From NCBI RefSeq assembly GCF_002943525.1, contig NZ_CP025394.1, positions 4,092,001 to 4,156,000 of the forward strand: a stretch of 64,000 bases of DNA. Reading direction: 5' to 3'. The notes beneath the pieces are model-generated. The model was not told the DNA's origin. It saw nothing but the letters and a program-made list of their open reading frames with translations, and did not search any database. Below, piece by piece: positions 35,806-44,366 of the stretch (the first letter of the stretch is position 1; each line of letters opens with the position of its first letter). This stretch comes from Kitasatospora sp. MMS16-BH015. Lineage in GTDB: Bacteria; Actinomycetota; Actinomycetes; Streptomycetales; Streptomycetaceae. The position numbers and the translations under genes were made by a program.

Positions 35806-37086
35806 TCAGCGGCCGGTGCCGCCGTACACCACGGCCTCGTCACTCTCGGTGTCGAGGCCGAACGCGGTGTGCACGGCGCGGACGGCCTCGTTCACGTCGT
35901 CGGCGCGGGTGACCACCGAGATCCGGATCTCCGAGGTGGAGATCAGCTCGATGTTGACCCCGGCCTCGGAGAGCGCCTCGAAGAAGGTGGCCGTGACGCC
36001 CGGGTTGGAGCGCATGCCGGCGCCGACCAGGGAGATCTTGCCGATCGCGTCGTCGTAGCGCAGCGACTCGAAGCCGATGCCCTCCTTGACCCGGCCCAGC
36101 GCGTCGATGGCCTTCTGGCCCTCGGTCTTGGGGCAGGTGAAGGAGATGTCGGTGAGGCCGGTGGACGCCTGGGAGACGTTCTGCACCACCATGTCGATGT
36201 TGACCTCGGCGTCCGCGATCGCGCGGAAGATCCGGGCCGCCTCGCCCGGCTTGTCCGGCACGCCGACGACCGTCACCTTGGCCTCGGACGTGTCGTGGGC
36301 GACTCCGGAGATGATGGCCTGCTCCATCTCGCCCCCTTCGGGCTTGTTCGGGTTGTCGTTGCTGACGATCGTCCCGGGAAGACCCGAGAAGGACGAGCGT
36401 ACGTGAATCGGGATGTTGTAGCGGCGGGCGTACTCGACACACCGGTCGAGCAGCACCTTGGAGCCGGACGAAGCCAGCTCCAGCATGTCCTCGAAGCCGA
36501 TCCAGTCGATCTTGCGGGCCTTCTTCACCACGCGCGGGTCAGCGGTGAACACGCCGTCCACGTCGGTGTAGATCTCGCAGACCTCGGCGCCGAGCGCGGC
36601 GGCCAGCGCCACCGCGGTGGTGTCCGAGCCGCCCCGGCCCAGCGTGGTGATGTCCTTGCTGACCTGGGACACGCCCTGGAAGCCGGCCACGATCGCGATG
36701 TTGCCCTCGTCCAGGGCGCTGCGGATCCGGCCCGGCGTCACGTCGATGATGCGCGCCTTGTTGTGGACCTGGTCGGTGATCACACCGGCCTGGCTGCCCG
36801 TGAAGGACTGGGCCTCGTGCCCGAGGGATTTGATCGCCATGGCCAGCAGCGCCATGGAGATCCGCTCCCCGGCCGTCAGCAGCATGTCGAACTCGCGTCC
36901 GGCAGGGATGGGTGACACCTGCTCAGCGAGTTCGATCAGCTCGTCCGTCGTGTCGCCCATCGCGGACACCACGACGACGACCTCATGGCCGGCCTTCTTG
37001 GTGTCAACGATTCGGCGGGCTACGCGCTTGATGCCCTCGGCATCCGCAACGGATGAGCCGCCGTACTTCTGCACGACAAGGCCCAC
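35806..37086 (-). CDS. ask: aspartokinase (alpha subunit, with internal beta start)
   Basis: The 426-residue ACT-domain aspartokinase phosphorylates aspartate, the first step to lysine, threonine and methionine. It has the N-terminal KYGGSS (8-13) catalytic motif and the [12 protein letters not shown] nucleotide region. Two C-terminal ACT domains (about 265-340 and 345-420) carry the [13 protein letters not shown] feedback site. A strong purine run (GAAGGGGGCGAG) lies immediately before an internal ATG at 36327 (Met254), where the Corynebacterium enzyme starts its separate beta subunit, so a 173-residue beta form (35806-36327) is likely. No asd gene follows. Confidence 0.95.
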   Translation of the reverse strand: MGLVVQKYGGSSVADAEGIKRVARRIVDTKKAGHEVVVVVSAMGDTTDELIELAEQVSPIPAGREFDMLLTAGERISMALLAMAIKSLGHEAQSFTGSQAGVITDQVHNKARIIDVTPGRIRSALDEGNIAIVAGFQGVSQVSKDITTLGRGGSDTTAVALAAALGAEVCEIYTDVDGVFTADPRVVKKARKIDWIGFEDMLELASSGSKVLLDRCVEYARRYNIPIHVRSSFSGLPGTIVSNDNPNKPEGGEMEQAIISGVAHDTSEAKVTVVGVPDKPGEAARIFRAIADAEVNIDMVVQNVSQASTGLTDISFTCPKTEGQKAIDALGRVKEGIGFESLRYDDAIGKISLVGAGMRSNPGVTATFFEALSEAGVNIELISTSEIRISVVTRADDVNEAVRAVHTAFGLDTESDEAVVYGGTGR

Positions 37087-37412
37087 GTGCGCTCCTCGAC
37101 TTGTGTCGTAGTCGGGGGCCCCAAGGCCCCCGCACCCCCGGGTGGCGGGGGTTCTGCGGTCGGCGCCAGTCTAACGAGCGGGGCCCGGCCGACCGCCGCA
37201 TTCCATATGGTGAGACGTCAATATCGCCTGGTGATCACCGGTGCGCCGGCCCGGCAGGCAGCCCTGCGGGCCGGGCCGTACGCAGACGGAAAATCCTCCG
37301 GTCCGCGCCCGCCGGGCCCCGGATTTCACCGTGCGGCGGCCTCGGCGGGATCTACGTCACACCACGCCGCCCGGGCGTGTTCCGGCGCGTTCCCCGGTGT
37401 GTTCCGGCGGGG
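37087..37412. other. ask upstream region
   Basis: This 326-bp gap holds no convincing gene. It contains a G+C-rich inverted stretch near 37115-37150 (GGGGGCCCC / CCCCGC runs), the palindrome CCATATGG at 37203-37210 and, on the minus strand, TTGACG near 37212-37218 that may be a -35 element for ask. Confidence 0.5.
37203..37210. promoter_or_regulatory. candidate operator CCATATGG upstream of ask
   Basis: The 8-bp palindrome lies about 120 bp before ask within the string CATATGGTGAGAC. This resembles the site of the IclR-type regulators NdgR/LtbR of amino-acid genes (consensus recalled, not checked), which would fit regulation of aspartate-family biosynthesis. Confidence 0.3.
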
Positions 37413-38057
37413 TCAGAGGCCGAGCTCGGCGGCCATCAGATCGCCCGCCTGCTGCTCCAGCTGCTCGTCCGTCAGCCCGTCGTCGTCGGTGTCCGCACCG
37501 TCCGGCACCGCCCCGATCGGGCTGTCCAGGCGCACGTGCGCGATCAGCGACTGCAGCGCGCGCAGCACCGCCGTGCAGGTCGAGCCCCAGTTGGAGAGGT
37601 AGGAGAACTGCCACCACCAGAGCGCCTCGCTGACCCGGCCCTCGCGGTAGTGCGTCAGCCCGTGCCGCAGCTCGCTGACCACCCCGGCCAGGTCGTCCGA
37701 GATCCGGAAGGCGTTCGGCTTCTCCGGCGGGCCGTACGGGTCGAAGACCTCGTGGTAGACGTCGATCGGCGCCAGCAGTTCGGCCAGCCGCTCGCGCAGC
37801 TCGATCCCGTCCGGCTCCGGGCCGGCGTCCGGCTCGAACCGGTCCTCCGGCACCACGTCCTCGATCGCGCCCAGCCTGCCCCCCGCGAGCAGCAGCTGGG
37901 AGACCTCCAGGAGCAGCAGGGAGACGGCGCTGCCGGGCTCGTCGCCCTTGGCCACCTCGGTCACGGCGAGCACGAAGCTCTCCACCGAATCCGCGATCTG
38001 CACCGCGAAGTCGTCCGGCTCCTGCTGGTGGGTGCTGCTTACCGTACGGTCAGACAT
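37413..38057 (-). CDS. DUF5063 protein
   Basis: The 214-residue acidic protein starts [12 protein letters not shown] and contains [16 protein letters not shown] helical middle ([14 protein letters not shown]) is followed by a conserved [24 protein letters not shown]. That pattern is the DUF5063 family found beside recR in streptomycetes. The function is unknown. Its ATG overlaps the recR stop by 8 bp, so it is translated with recR and could be a repair-related or regulatory partner. The tail is rich in Asp/Glu. Confidence 0.8.
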   Translation of the reverse strand: MSDRTVSSTHQQEPDDFAVQIADSVESFVLAVTEVAKGDEPGSAVSLLLLEVSQLLLAGGRLGAIEDVVPEDRFEPDAGPEPDGIELRERLAELLAPIDVYHEVFDPYGPPEKPNAFRISDDLAGVVSELRHGLTHYREGRVSEALWWWQFSYLSNWGSTCTAVLRALQSLIAHVRLDSPIGAVPDGADTDDDGLTDEQLEQQAGDLMAAELGL

Positions 38058-38649
38058 CGAGCAGTCGTCTCCCTTCGAAGGCCCGGCCGAGGGTGACCTC
38101 GTCGGCGTACTCCAGATCCCCGCCGACGGGCAGTCCGCTCGCCAGTCGGGTCACCTTGAGGCCCATCGGCTTGCAGAGCCGGGCCAGGTAGGTGGCGGTC
38201 GCCTCCCCCTCCAGGTTGGGGTCGGTGGCCAGGATCAGCTCGTTGACCGTGCCGTCCGCGAGCCGCGCCAGCAGCTCCCGGATCCGCAGGTCGTCCGGGC
38301 CGACGCCCTCGATCGGGCTGATCGCGCCGCCCAGCACGTGGTACCGGCCGCGGAACTCGCGCGTCCGCTCGACCGCCACCACGTCCTTCGGCTCCTCGAC
38401 CACGCAGATCACCGCGAGGTCGCGCCGCGGGTCCAGGCAGACCTTGCACTGCTCGGCCTCGGCCACGTTGCCGCAGACCACGCAGAACCGGACCTTCTCC
38501 TTGACCTCGAGCAGCGCGTGCGCCAGCCGCCGGACGTCCGTCGGGTCGGACTGGAGCACGTGGAAGGCGATCCGCTGCGCGCTCTTGGGCCCGACGCCGG
38601 GCAGCCTGCCCAACTCGTCGATCAGGTCCTGAACCACGCCCTCGTACAC
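38050..38649 (-). CDS. recR: recombination protein RecR
   Basis: The 199-residue RecR has an N-terminal helix-hairpin-helix region ([18 protein letters not shown]) and a four-cysteine zinc finger ([16 protein letters not shown]). The Toprim domain reads [15 protein letters not shown] through [17 protein letters not shown], and a [15 protein letters not shown] tail follows. It acts with RecO/RecF to load RecA at gaps. GTG at 38649 follows GAGGAAAGG and matches the family start (VYEGVVQDL). Upstream in-frame codons are not conserved. It overlaps the DUF5063 gene by 8 bp. Confidence 0.95.
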   Translation of the reverse strand: MYEGVVQDLIDELGRLPGVGPKSAQRIAFHVLQSDPTDVRRLAHALLEVKEKVRFCVVCGNVAEAEQCKVCLDPRRDLAVICVVEEPKDVVAVERTREFRGRYHVLGGAISPIEGVGPDDLRIRELLARLADGTVNELILATDPNLEGEATATYLARLCKPMGLKVTRLASGLPVGGDLEYADEVTLGRAFEGRRLLDV

Positions 38650-38849
38650 GTCACGCCTTTCCTCGGTGGACCCCGGTGCTCCGCAGCACCGGTGCTCGCC
38701 GCTCCGGTTGTGCCCCGGCTGTGTGTCCGGTGCCATCATCCAACGATTCGGGCGCCGGACACAGCGTCCGACGCCCGACCCGCGCATAAATCACAACGAT
38801 CGCGAGCTGCGATCGGCTCCCGCCGGGGCTCCGGGCGGAGCCTGCCGGG

Positions 38850-39179
38850 TCAGAACGGGAGTGCCCCGCCGAGGCCCTGGGTCAGCGGGCCCATCCGCTC
38901 GCTCTGCAGCTTCTGGGCCGCCGCGCTGGCGTCCCGGACGGCCGCCAGCACCAGGTCGGCCAGCGTCTCGGTGTCCTCCGGGTCCACCGCGGCCGGGGCG
39001 ATGGTCAGCGCCACCAGCTCGCCGGCGCCGGTCACGGTCGCCTCGACCAGGCCGCCGCCCGCCGAACCGCTCACCTTCGTCTCCGCCAGCTCGCGCTGCG
39101 CCTTGCCGAGCTCCTCCTGCATCTTCTGCGCCTGCTTGAGCAGCTGCTGCATGTTGGGCTGGCCGCCACCAGGGAACAC
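38850..39179 (-). CDS. YbaB/EbfC-family nucleoid-associated protein
   Basis: The 109-residue protein with GTG start after AGGAGAG has a coiled-coil N-terminus ([15 protein letters not shown]) and the conserved [17 protein letters not shown] strand block. It ends with [17 protein letters not shown] and a short Gly-rich tail. It forms DNA-binding dimers and always travels with dnaX and recR in bacteria, as here. Confidence 0.92.
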   Translation of the reverse strand: MFPGGGQPNMQQLLKQAQKMQEELGKAQRELAETKVSGSAGGGLVEATVTGAGELVALTIAPAAVDPEDTETLADLVLAAVRDASAAAQKLQSERMGPLTQGLGGALPF

Positions 39180-39283
39180 GGGTCTCTCCTGCCTGTCCTG
39201 CGCCGCGCACGGGCTGTGCGCCGTGCGCTCTCACGTACCGTCCCGCCCGAGCCTACGCCGAGCCCCGCCCCCGGTGAGCCGGA

Positions 39284-39781
39284 TCACCGGGGCTCGACCG
39301 CTCCACCGGGACGTCCAGCGTCGGCGGTTCGGAGTCGGTGGTGCGGAGCGGACGATTCGGGGTGGTTCAGTGCGGGCGATCGAGAGCGGGCGATCGAGAG
39401 CGGGCGCTCCAGTTCGATCTCCGAGGAGCTGCGGTCGAGCGGGTGCGGGGAGCTGCGGCCGGTGCGGCGGAAGCCCCGGCGCTCGTAGCAGGCGATCGCC
39501 CGGGCGTTGGCCTCGTGCACCTCGAGCCGGATCCGGGGCGGGCCAACCGGCCGGCCGGCCGGCATCCGCAGGCTCAACGAGCGGCACCGCTCCCGGTCGG
39601 CGGCGGTCACCCGCCCCAGCCGCAGCCTGCCGACCGGCTGCCGCTCGCCGTCGACCTGCGGCTCACCGGCCACCTGCTGCTCGCCGGCCACCTGCTGCTC
39701 GCCGTCGACCTGCGCCTCGCCGGCCACCTGCTGCTCGCCGTCGACCTGCGCCTCGCCGGCCATCTTCTGCTCACCGTCCAT
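39284..39781 (-). pseudogene. decayed GNAT acetyltransferase with tandem 12-residue repeats
   Basis: The 165-residue frame keeps only the C-terminal GNAT piece (EVHEANARAIACYERRGF at about 87-104). The acetyl-CoA loop (RxxGxG) and the first strands are missing. In their place residues 1-48 are imperfect repeats of VDGEQQVAGEAQ. The 3' part (after about 130) is low-complexity Arg/Ser/Pro. It lies between ybaB and dnaX on the same strand with no convincing ribosome site. It is probably a truncated gene expanded by repeat slippage, unless the repeat-bearing frame is still expressed. Confidence 0.55.
39638..39781. repeat. 36-bp tandem repeats (12-residue units)
   Basis: About four imperfect copies of a 36-bp unit encode (V)DGEQQVAGEAQ-like units on the minus strand: 1-12, 13-24 and 25-36, then a half copy at 37-42 and a further piece. 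The units are nearly identical at the DNA level, indicating recent slippage or expansion. Confidence 0.7.
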
Positions 39782-39805
39782 GCCGCGGCCCCCGTCCGCT
39801 CCGGC

Positions 39806-42157
39806 TCACCTGTTGTGGTGAATCTCCTCCAGCACGGTGGCCCCGAGCTCCCGGAGGATCAGCTCCTGGCCGGAGACCGCGTCCTCGCGGGGCGCCGAGG
39901 CGGCGGGCGCCGAGGCGTACGCCTCCTCGTCCTCCGGACCGGGCTCGTAGCCGTAGTCCTCCGGCTCGGGCGGGGCCTGGTACTGGCTCTGCTGCTGGGC
40001 GGCCGGGGGCTGCGCCTGGACGGCCTGGCCCTGCGGCGGAGCGACCGGCTGGGGCTGCGCCTGAACCTGCGGTTGAGCCGACGGGGCCGGGGGCTGGTAC
40101 GCCTGCGGCTGGGCCGGAGGCTGCGCATGGGCGGGTGCCTGCGGTTGGAACGGCTGGCCCTGCCCCTGCCCCTGCCCCTGGCCCTGGCCCTGGAACGGCT
40201 GGGCGGGGGGCTGCGGTGGGCGTTGCTGCTGGGCTCCCCAGCCGGCCGCCGCCTGCTGGGCCGGGGCGGGAGCGGTGGAGCCGCCGCCCGAGGGGTCGAT
40301 GATGCACTCCACCCGCCAGTCGACGCCGAGCGCGTCGGTCAGCGCCTGCTTGAGCACGTCGTCGCTGTTGCTGCCGACGAAGCTGTCCCGGGCACCGGCG
40401 TTGACGAAGGAGATCTGGAGCGTGGAGCCGTCGAACCCGGCCACCTGCCCGTTCTGGCTGAGCAGGATCCAGGTGAAGCGACGGCGGTTCTTCACCGCCT
40501 CCAGGATCTGCGGCCAGAGCTGACGCACCTGGCCGGCGCCCTGCTGCGCGCTCGCCGAAGGCCCGGCGGCGGCAGGCGGCTGCACCGGCTGCGGGGCGGC
40601 GGCCTGCTGCACCGGCGGCACAGGCTGAGCCTGCGGAGCCTGGGCAGCCTGGACTGCTTGGGCGACAGGCGGGGCGGGCTGCTGCAGGGCGGCCGCACCG
40701 GGGGCGCCGAAGCTGCGCGGGATCGGCCAGGCACCCGGGGCCGGCGCACCGGCGGCGGGGTGCTGCTGCTCGGGGGCCGGCTGGACGGGCTGCATGGGCT
40801 GGACGGGGGCTGCGGGCTGGGCGGGCGGCGGGGTGAACACCGGAGCCGGTGCAGCCTGCACCGGCGCGGCCTGCATCGTCGGCGCGGGGGGCGCCTGTAC
40901 GGGCGCCGCCGGAGCCTCGGCCCCGGCACCGGCCCCCGCACCAACCCCGGCACCGGGCACGAAGCCGGCCCCGATCGGGGCGGCCCCGATGCCACCCACC
41001 GCCGCGCGCCGCTCCAGCTTGTCCAACCGGGCGAGCAGCGAGAGCTCGTCGTCGTAGGCGCCGGGCAGCATCACCCGGGCGCAGATCAGCTCCAGCTGGA
41101 GCCGGGGGGCGGCGTTGCCGCGCATCTCGGTGAGGCCGGTGTTGGCGATGTCGGCGGCGCGGCTCAGCTCGGCGGCGCCGAACCGGTCGGCCTGGGCCTG
41201 CATGATCGCGATCCGGTCGGCAGGGGCGTCGATCAGCCCCTTCTCGCCGGCCTCCGGCACGGTGGCCAGGATCACCAGGTCGCGCAGCCGCTCCAGCAGG
41301 TCGGTGACGAAGCGGCGCGGGTCGTGCCCGCCCTCGACCACCCGGTCGATCACCTGGAAGACCGTCGCACCGTCGCGGACGGCGAAGGCGTCCACCACCT
41401 CGTCCAGCAGCGCGGAGTCGGTGTACCCGAGCAGCGCGGTGGCCATCTGGTACGTGACGCCGCCCTCGTCCGCCCCGGCGAGCAGCTGGTCCATGACCGA
41501 CATCGAGTCACGGACGGAGCCGGCCCCGGCCCGTACCACCAGCGGGAAGACCGGGTCCTCCACCTGGATCTGCTCGCGGCCGCAGACCTCGGCCAGGTAG
41601 TCGCGGAGCGTGCCGGGCGGGACGAGGCGGAAGGGGTAGTGGTGGGTGCGGGAGCGGATCGTCCCGATCACCTTCTCGGGCTCCGTCGTCGCGAAGATGA
41701 ACTTCAGGTGCTCCGGCGGCTCCTCGACCACCTTGAGCAGCGCGTTGAAGCCGGCCGAGGTCACCATGTGGGCCTCGTCCAGGATGAAGATCTTGTACCG
41801 GCTGTGCACGGGGGCGAAGAACGCCCGCTCGCGCAGCTCGCGCGCGTCGTCCACACCACCGTGCGAGGCGGCGTCGATCTCGATCACGTCGATCGAGCCG
41901 GGGCCGCCGGTCGCCAGGTCGGTGCAGGACTGGCACTCGCCGCAGGGCGTGGGCGTCGGGCCCTGGGCGCAGTTGAGGCAGCGGGCCAGGATGCGGGCGC
42001 TGGTCGTCTTGCCGCAGCCGCGCGGACCGCTGAACAGGTACGCGTGGTTGACCCTGTTGTTACGCAGGGCCTGCTGGAGCGGAGCGGTCACGTGCTCCTG
42101 CCCGATGACCTCGGCGAAAGTCTCGGGGCGATAGCGGCGGTACAGGGCTAGGGACAC
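39806..42157 (-). CDS. dnaX: DNA polymerase III subunits gamma/tau
   Basis: The 783-residue clamp-loader ATPase has Walker A GPRGCGKTT and a zinc site (CLNCAQ...CGECQSC). Walker B is ILDEAHM and the SRT sensor is TIRSRTHHYPF. A Pro/Gln/Ala-rich linker (from about 385 to 530) follows, then the tau domain (AGQVRQLWPQILEAVKNRRR), then a second Gln/Gly/Pro-rich stretch including QGQGQGQGQ. It ends with a conserved ILRELGATVLEEIHHN tail. GTG at 42157 matches the family start (VSLALYRRYRP). No frameshift site for gamma was identified. SRP RNA lies just upstream, as in other actinobacteria. Confidence 0.95.
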   Translation of the reverse strand: MSLALYRRYRPETFAEVIGQEHVTAPLQQALRNNRVNHAYLFSGPRGCGKTTSARILARCLNCAQGPTPTPCGECQSCTDLATGGPGSIDVIEIDAASHGGVDDARELRERAFFAPVHSRYKIFILDEAHMVTSAGFNALLKVVEEPPEHLKFIFATTEPEKVIGTIRSRTHHYPFRLVPPGTLRDYLAEVCGREQIQVEDPVFPLVVRAGAGSVRDSMSVMDQLLAGADEGGVTYQMATALLGYTDSALLDEVVDAFAVRDGATVFQVIDRVVEGGHDPRRFVTDLLERLRDLVILATVPEAGEKGLIDAPADRIAIMQAQADRFGAAELSRAADIANTGLTEMRGNAAPRLQLELICARVMLPGAYDDELSLLARLDKLERRAAVGGIGAAPIGAGFVPGAGVGAGAGAGAEAPAAPVQAPPAPTMQAAPVQAAPAPVFTPPPAQPAAPVQPMQPVQPAPEQQHPAAGAPAPGAWPIPRSFGAPGAAALQQPAPPVAQAVQAAQAPQAQPVPPVQQAAAPQPVQPPAAAGPSASAQQGAGQVRQLWPQILEAVKNRRRFTWILLSQNGQVAGFDGSTLQISFVNAGARDSFVGSNSDDVLKQALTDALGVDWRVECIIDPSGGGSTAPAPAQQAAAGWGAQQQRPPQPPAQPFQGQGQGQGQGQGQPFQPQAPAHAQPPAQPQAYQPPAPSAQPQVQAQPQPVAPPQGQAVQAQPPAAQQQSQYQAPPEPEDYGYEPGPEDEEAYASAPAASAPREDAVSGQELILRELGATVLEEIHHNR

Positions 42158-42225
42158 GCCACCGACGATATCGGGACCAACCGACAAACGGAGACCACGT
42201 CCGCCCCTGGCCCGGGAACGCAAAG

Positions 42226-42312
42226 ACCCCCCGTGCACCCGTCAGAGCCCTCTTACCCTTGCTGCCTTCCGGCCCTGGGGGGGTTCAGAGAGATAACGCC
42301 ACACGAGGGGCT
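42226..42312 (-). ncRNA. ffs: signal recognition particle RNA (4.5S type)
   Basis: On the minus strand the universally conserved tip sequences GGCCGGAAGGCAGCA and GGTAAGAGGGC flank a loop, with long complementary ends (CCCCTCGTG against CACGGGGGG). Placement just upstream of dnaX and downstream of a tRNA-Ser is the usual one. Ends are approximate, from the pairing. It forms the SRP with Ffh to target membrane proteins. Confidence 0.85.
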
Positions 42313-42445
42313 GCCCCCAAGACTACCGGATCCCCGCCCCGCCCCGGACCACCCACCCCGCCCTCTCATCCCCAGGCACCCCCACCCGGACCACCTGCGG
42401 AACCGTGGTCGCGAGCACCCCGAAACATGTACTAAGCTCTCCCAC

Positions 42446-42530
42446 GGAGGATTCGCCTAGAGGCCTAGGGCGCACGCTTGGAAAGCGTGTTGGGATAAAA
42501 CCCTCACGAGTTCGAATCTCGTATCCTCCG
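42446..42530 (+). tRNA. tRNA-Ser (anticodon GGA)
   Basis: The 85-nt class II tRNA has acceptor GGAGGAT/ATCCTCC and anticodon stem CACGC/GCGTG. The loop is TTGGAAA (anticodon GGA at 42480-42482), with a long variable arm and T-loop TTCGAATC. CCA is not encoded. It reads TCC/TCT codons. Confidence 0.95.
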
Positions 42531-42538
42531 CCGGCCGA

Positions 42539-42572
42539 AAGCCCGGACTGCTGCGAAGCGGTCCGGGCCTTC
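42539..42572 (+). terminator. tRNA-Ser terminator
   Basis: AAGCCCGGACTGCT and AGCGGTCCGGGCCT form a near-perfect stem with a GCGA loop, 8 bp after the tRNA, followed by a T-containing tail. Confidence 0.7.
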
Positions 42573-42657
42573 GTCGTTGTGTGGCCACGGCCCGATCGTT
42601 CGGAGCGGGCACGGCAAGGTCGGTACATCCTGAACTATGGCGAATATGGTGACCTGT

Positions 42658-42936
42658 ATGGCATCCAAGAAGGTCACCGTCACGCTCCCCGAGGAGCTGC
42701 TGGACGAGATCCGCGCGGACAGTGCCGACCGCGGCCTCTCCGCGTACGTCGCTGACGCCCTCCGGGCCAAGCGCGACCGCGACCGCTTGCAGGAGTTGGT
42801 CGTGTGGCTGGAGGAGGAGCACGGACCGGTCCGCAGTGACGAACGTGCTGCCACCTACGCAGAGCTGGACGACCTGGACGCGGAGCACGATCGGCGCCGG
42901 GCGGCACGTGGCGAGAACACTGGTGCAGCCGGGTGA
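42658..42936 (+). CDS. VapB-like antitoxin (ribbon-helix-helix type)
   Basis: The 92-residue protein starts MASKKVTVTLPEELLDEIRA, a CopG/ribbon-helix-helix DNA-binding motif. A charged helical region follows (EELVVWLEEEHGPVRSDE, with the first residue uncertain) ending in Arg-rich residues. ATGs at 42637 and 42646 are alternative starts, and 42658 has GGTGA just upstream. The stop overlaps the GTG of the PIN gene by 4 bp (GTGA), the classical antitoxin-before-toxin order. It would repress its own operon and neutralise the toxin. Confidence 0.82.
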   Translation: MASKKVTVTLPEELLDEIRADSADRGLSAYVADALRAKRDRDRLQELVVWLEEEHGPVRSDERAATYAELDDLDAEHDRRRAARGENTGAAG

Positions 42937-43352
42937 AGAAGCGCGGCGAGGAAGTCCGGCGGCTCCGGGTCTTCGTACTGGACAGCGAGGCCCTGTCGCT
43001 CGCGGTTCGCGGCGATCGCATGATGATCGCCCGGCTCGGCCTCGCCGCCCGCGGCGAGGCCGAGATCGTCACCTCCCCCATGACCCTGGTCGAGGCGTAC
43101 GACGCTCGCACCACGGAGCAGCGCTGGGACTGGGTACTGTCGCGGGTGAACGTCGCCGATCTGGGCAAGGACGAGGCACGGCAGGCCCGTCGGCTGCTGG
43201 CGGACGCCGGCCTGCACGGGCACAAGTACGCCATCGCCGCCGTGCTCGCGGTGGTCGCGCTGCAGCAGCAAGGGCAGGTCACGGTCTTCACGTCCGACCC
43301 GGAGGACCTGGAGAGGTTGCTACCGGACCACGTCGTGGTGGCGAAGGTCTGA
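42933..43352 (+). CDS. PIN-domain toxin (VapC-like), possibly impaired
   Basis: The 139-residue PIN-domain RNase has acidic residues Asp17 (VLDSEAL), Glu54 (LVEAYD) and Asp122 (FTSDPEDL). The segment that normally carries the third active-site acid reads HKYAIAAVLAV, while related actinobacterial sequences I recall read AIDA, so an Asp-to-Ala change is likely at about residue 102. If so, the nuclease may be weakened. It is coupled to the antitoxin by a GTGA overlap. PIN toxins cut tRNA or rRNA when free. Confidence 0.8.
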   Translation: MKKRGEEVRRLRVFVLDSEALSLAVRGDRMMIARLGLAARGEAEIVTSPMTLVEAYDARTTEQRWDWVLSRVNVADLGKDEARQARRLLADAGLHGHKYAIAAVLAVVALQQQGQVTVFTSDPEDLERLLPDHVVVAKV

Positions 43353-43558
43353 CTGCCTGCCCTCTCACCTCCTACGGCCCGGCGTCGGAGCTTCGGTATC
43401 GGTGCACCTACGAGACCATGCGAGCCCGCCGCATGAGCCTGGGAGCCCGATCGGCGGCGAACCCGCCGTTTTCCTCCGACAGGACTTGCACTGTTATCAG
43501 TTTCGAAGTAGCCGGATCTCAGCTGCGCCGCGGAAGGACGCCAAGGCGGCCCCGCTCC

Positions 43559-44272
43559 CTACTGCTGGGGCAGTGCGCAGCCGTCCGGGCCGCAGGCCTG
43601 TGCGTCGCCCCCGCCGACCGGGATCAGGGGCAGCGGCACCTGGCTCTCCCAGGCCTGCTCGAGCGCCCGGGCGAACGTTTCCACGGGCTGGGCGCCCGAC
43701 ACTCCCAGGCGGCGGTCGAGGACGAAGAACGGCACGCCCGTCGCCCCCATCGCGCTCGCCGTCGCCTCGTCCTCGCGCACGGCATCCGCGTACGCCTCCG
43801 GATCGGCCAGCACCGCGGCCGCCGCCTCGCCGTCCAGCCTCGCCTCGACGGCCAACTCGACCAGCCGCGCCGTCGCGAACGCCGAGCGCTCCTCGGCGAA
43901 GTTGGCCCGGTACAGCACGTCCAGCAGCTCCGCCTGCCGCCCCTGCTCCTTGGCGAAGTGCAGCAGCCGGTGCATGTCGAAGGAGTTCGCCGCGTCGCGC
44001 CCGCCGCTCAGGTACGGCAGCCCCTCCCCGCGCGCGTTCTCGGCGATGTGTCCCTCCGCCGCCTCGGCCTGCTCCAGGCTCAGCCCGTACTTCGCCGCCA
44101 GCAGCGGGATCACCGGGCGGGCCGCCCGCGGCGCGTGCGGGTCCAGCTCGAACGAACGGTGGACGACCTCCACGTCCTCGCGGTGCTCGAAGCCGGCCAG
44201 GGCCTGGTCGAACCGGGCCTTGCCGATGTAGCACCACGGGCAGTTGATGTCGCCCCACACCTCTACGCGCAT
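43559..44272 (-). CDS. FrnE/DsbA-family oxidoreductase
   Basis: The 237-residue protein has a CPWC active site at 11-14 (NCPWCYIGK) and a thioredoxin fold with helical insert. The GVPFFVLDRRLGVSGAQPVE segment is typical of the FrnE (2-hydroxychromene-2-carboxylate isomerase/DsbA-like) family. It starts with ATG at 44272 and has no signal peptide, so it acts in the cytosol on disulfides or as a polyketide-related isomerase. The C-terminus has two more cysteines (CGPDGC). It lies downstream of an AT-rich dyad that may be its operator. Confidence 0.88.
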   Translation of the reverse strand: MRVEVWGDINCPWCYIGKARFDQALAGFEHREDVEVVHRSFELDPHAPRAARPVIPLLAAKYGLSLEQAEAAEGHIAENARGEGLPYLSGGRDAANSFDMHRLLHFAKEQGRQAELLDVLYRANFAEERSAFATARLVELAVEARLDGEAAAAVLADPEAYADAVREDEATASAMGATGVPFFVLDRRLGVSGAQPVETFARALEQAWESQVPLPLIPVGGGDAQACGPDGCALPQQ

Positions 44273-44337
44273 GGCGTTGCACTCCTTCCGACCTTGCGCG
44301 GACCTCCCGCACTCACGCCAGCAACTATCTTCATGGA

Positions 44338-44366
44338 ATGAATATTTCCAGATGTAAAATATTCAT
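44338..44366. promoter_or_regulatory. AT-rich dyad ATGAATATTT-N9-AAATATTCAT
   Basis: A perfect 10-bp inverted repeat with a 9-bp spacer, an unusual AT island in this genome, 66 bp upstream of the oxidoreductase start and at the 3' end of the sigma gene. It looks like an operator for a winged-helix or HxlR/MarR-type repressor. Confidence 0.5.

Noticed and set aside
40140-40200. QGQGQGQGQ repeat in dnaX as a separate element
   Set aside because: It is a low-complexity coding run within the linker, not an independent repeat element.
39338-42151. A 937-codon plus-strand frame antisense to dnaX
   Set aside because: It is a shadow of dnaX, with Leu/Arg/Gly repeats and no recognisable domain.
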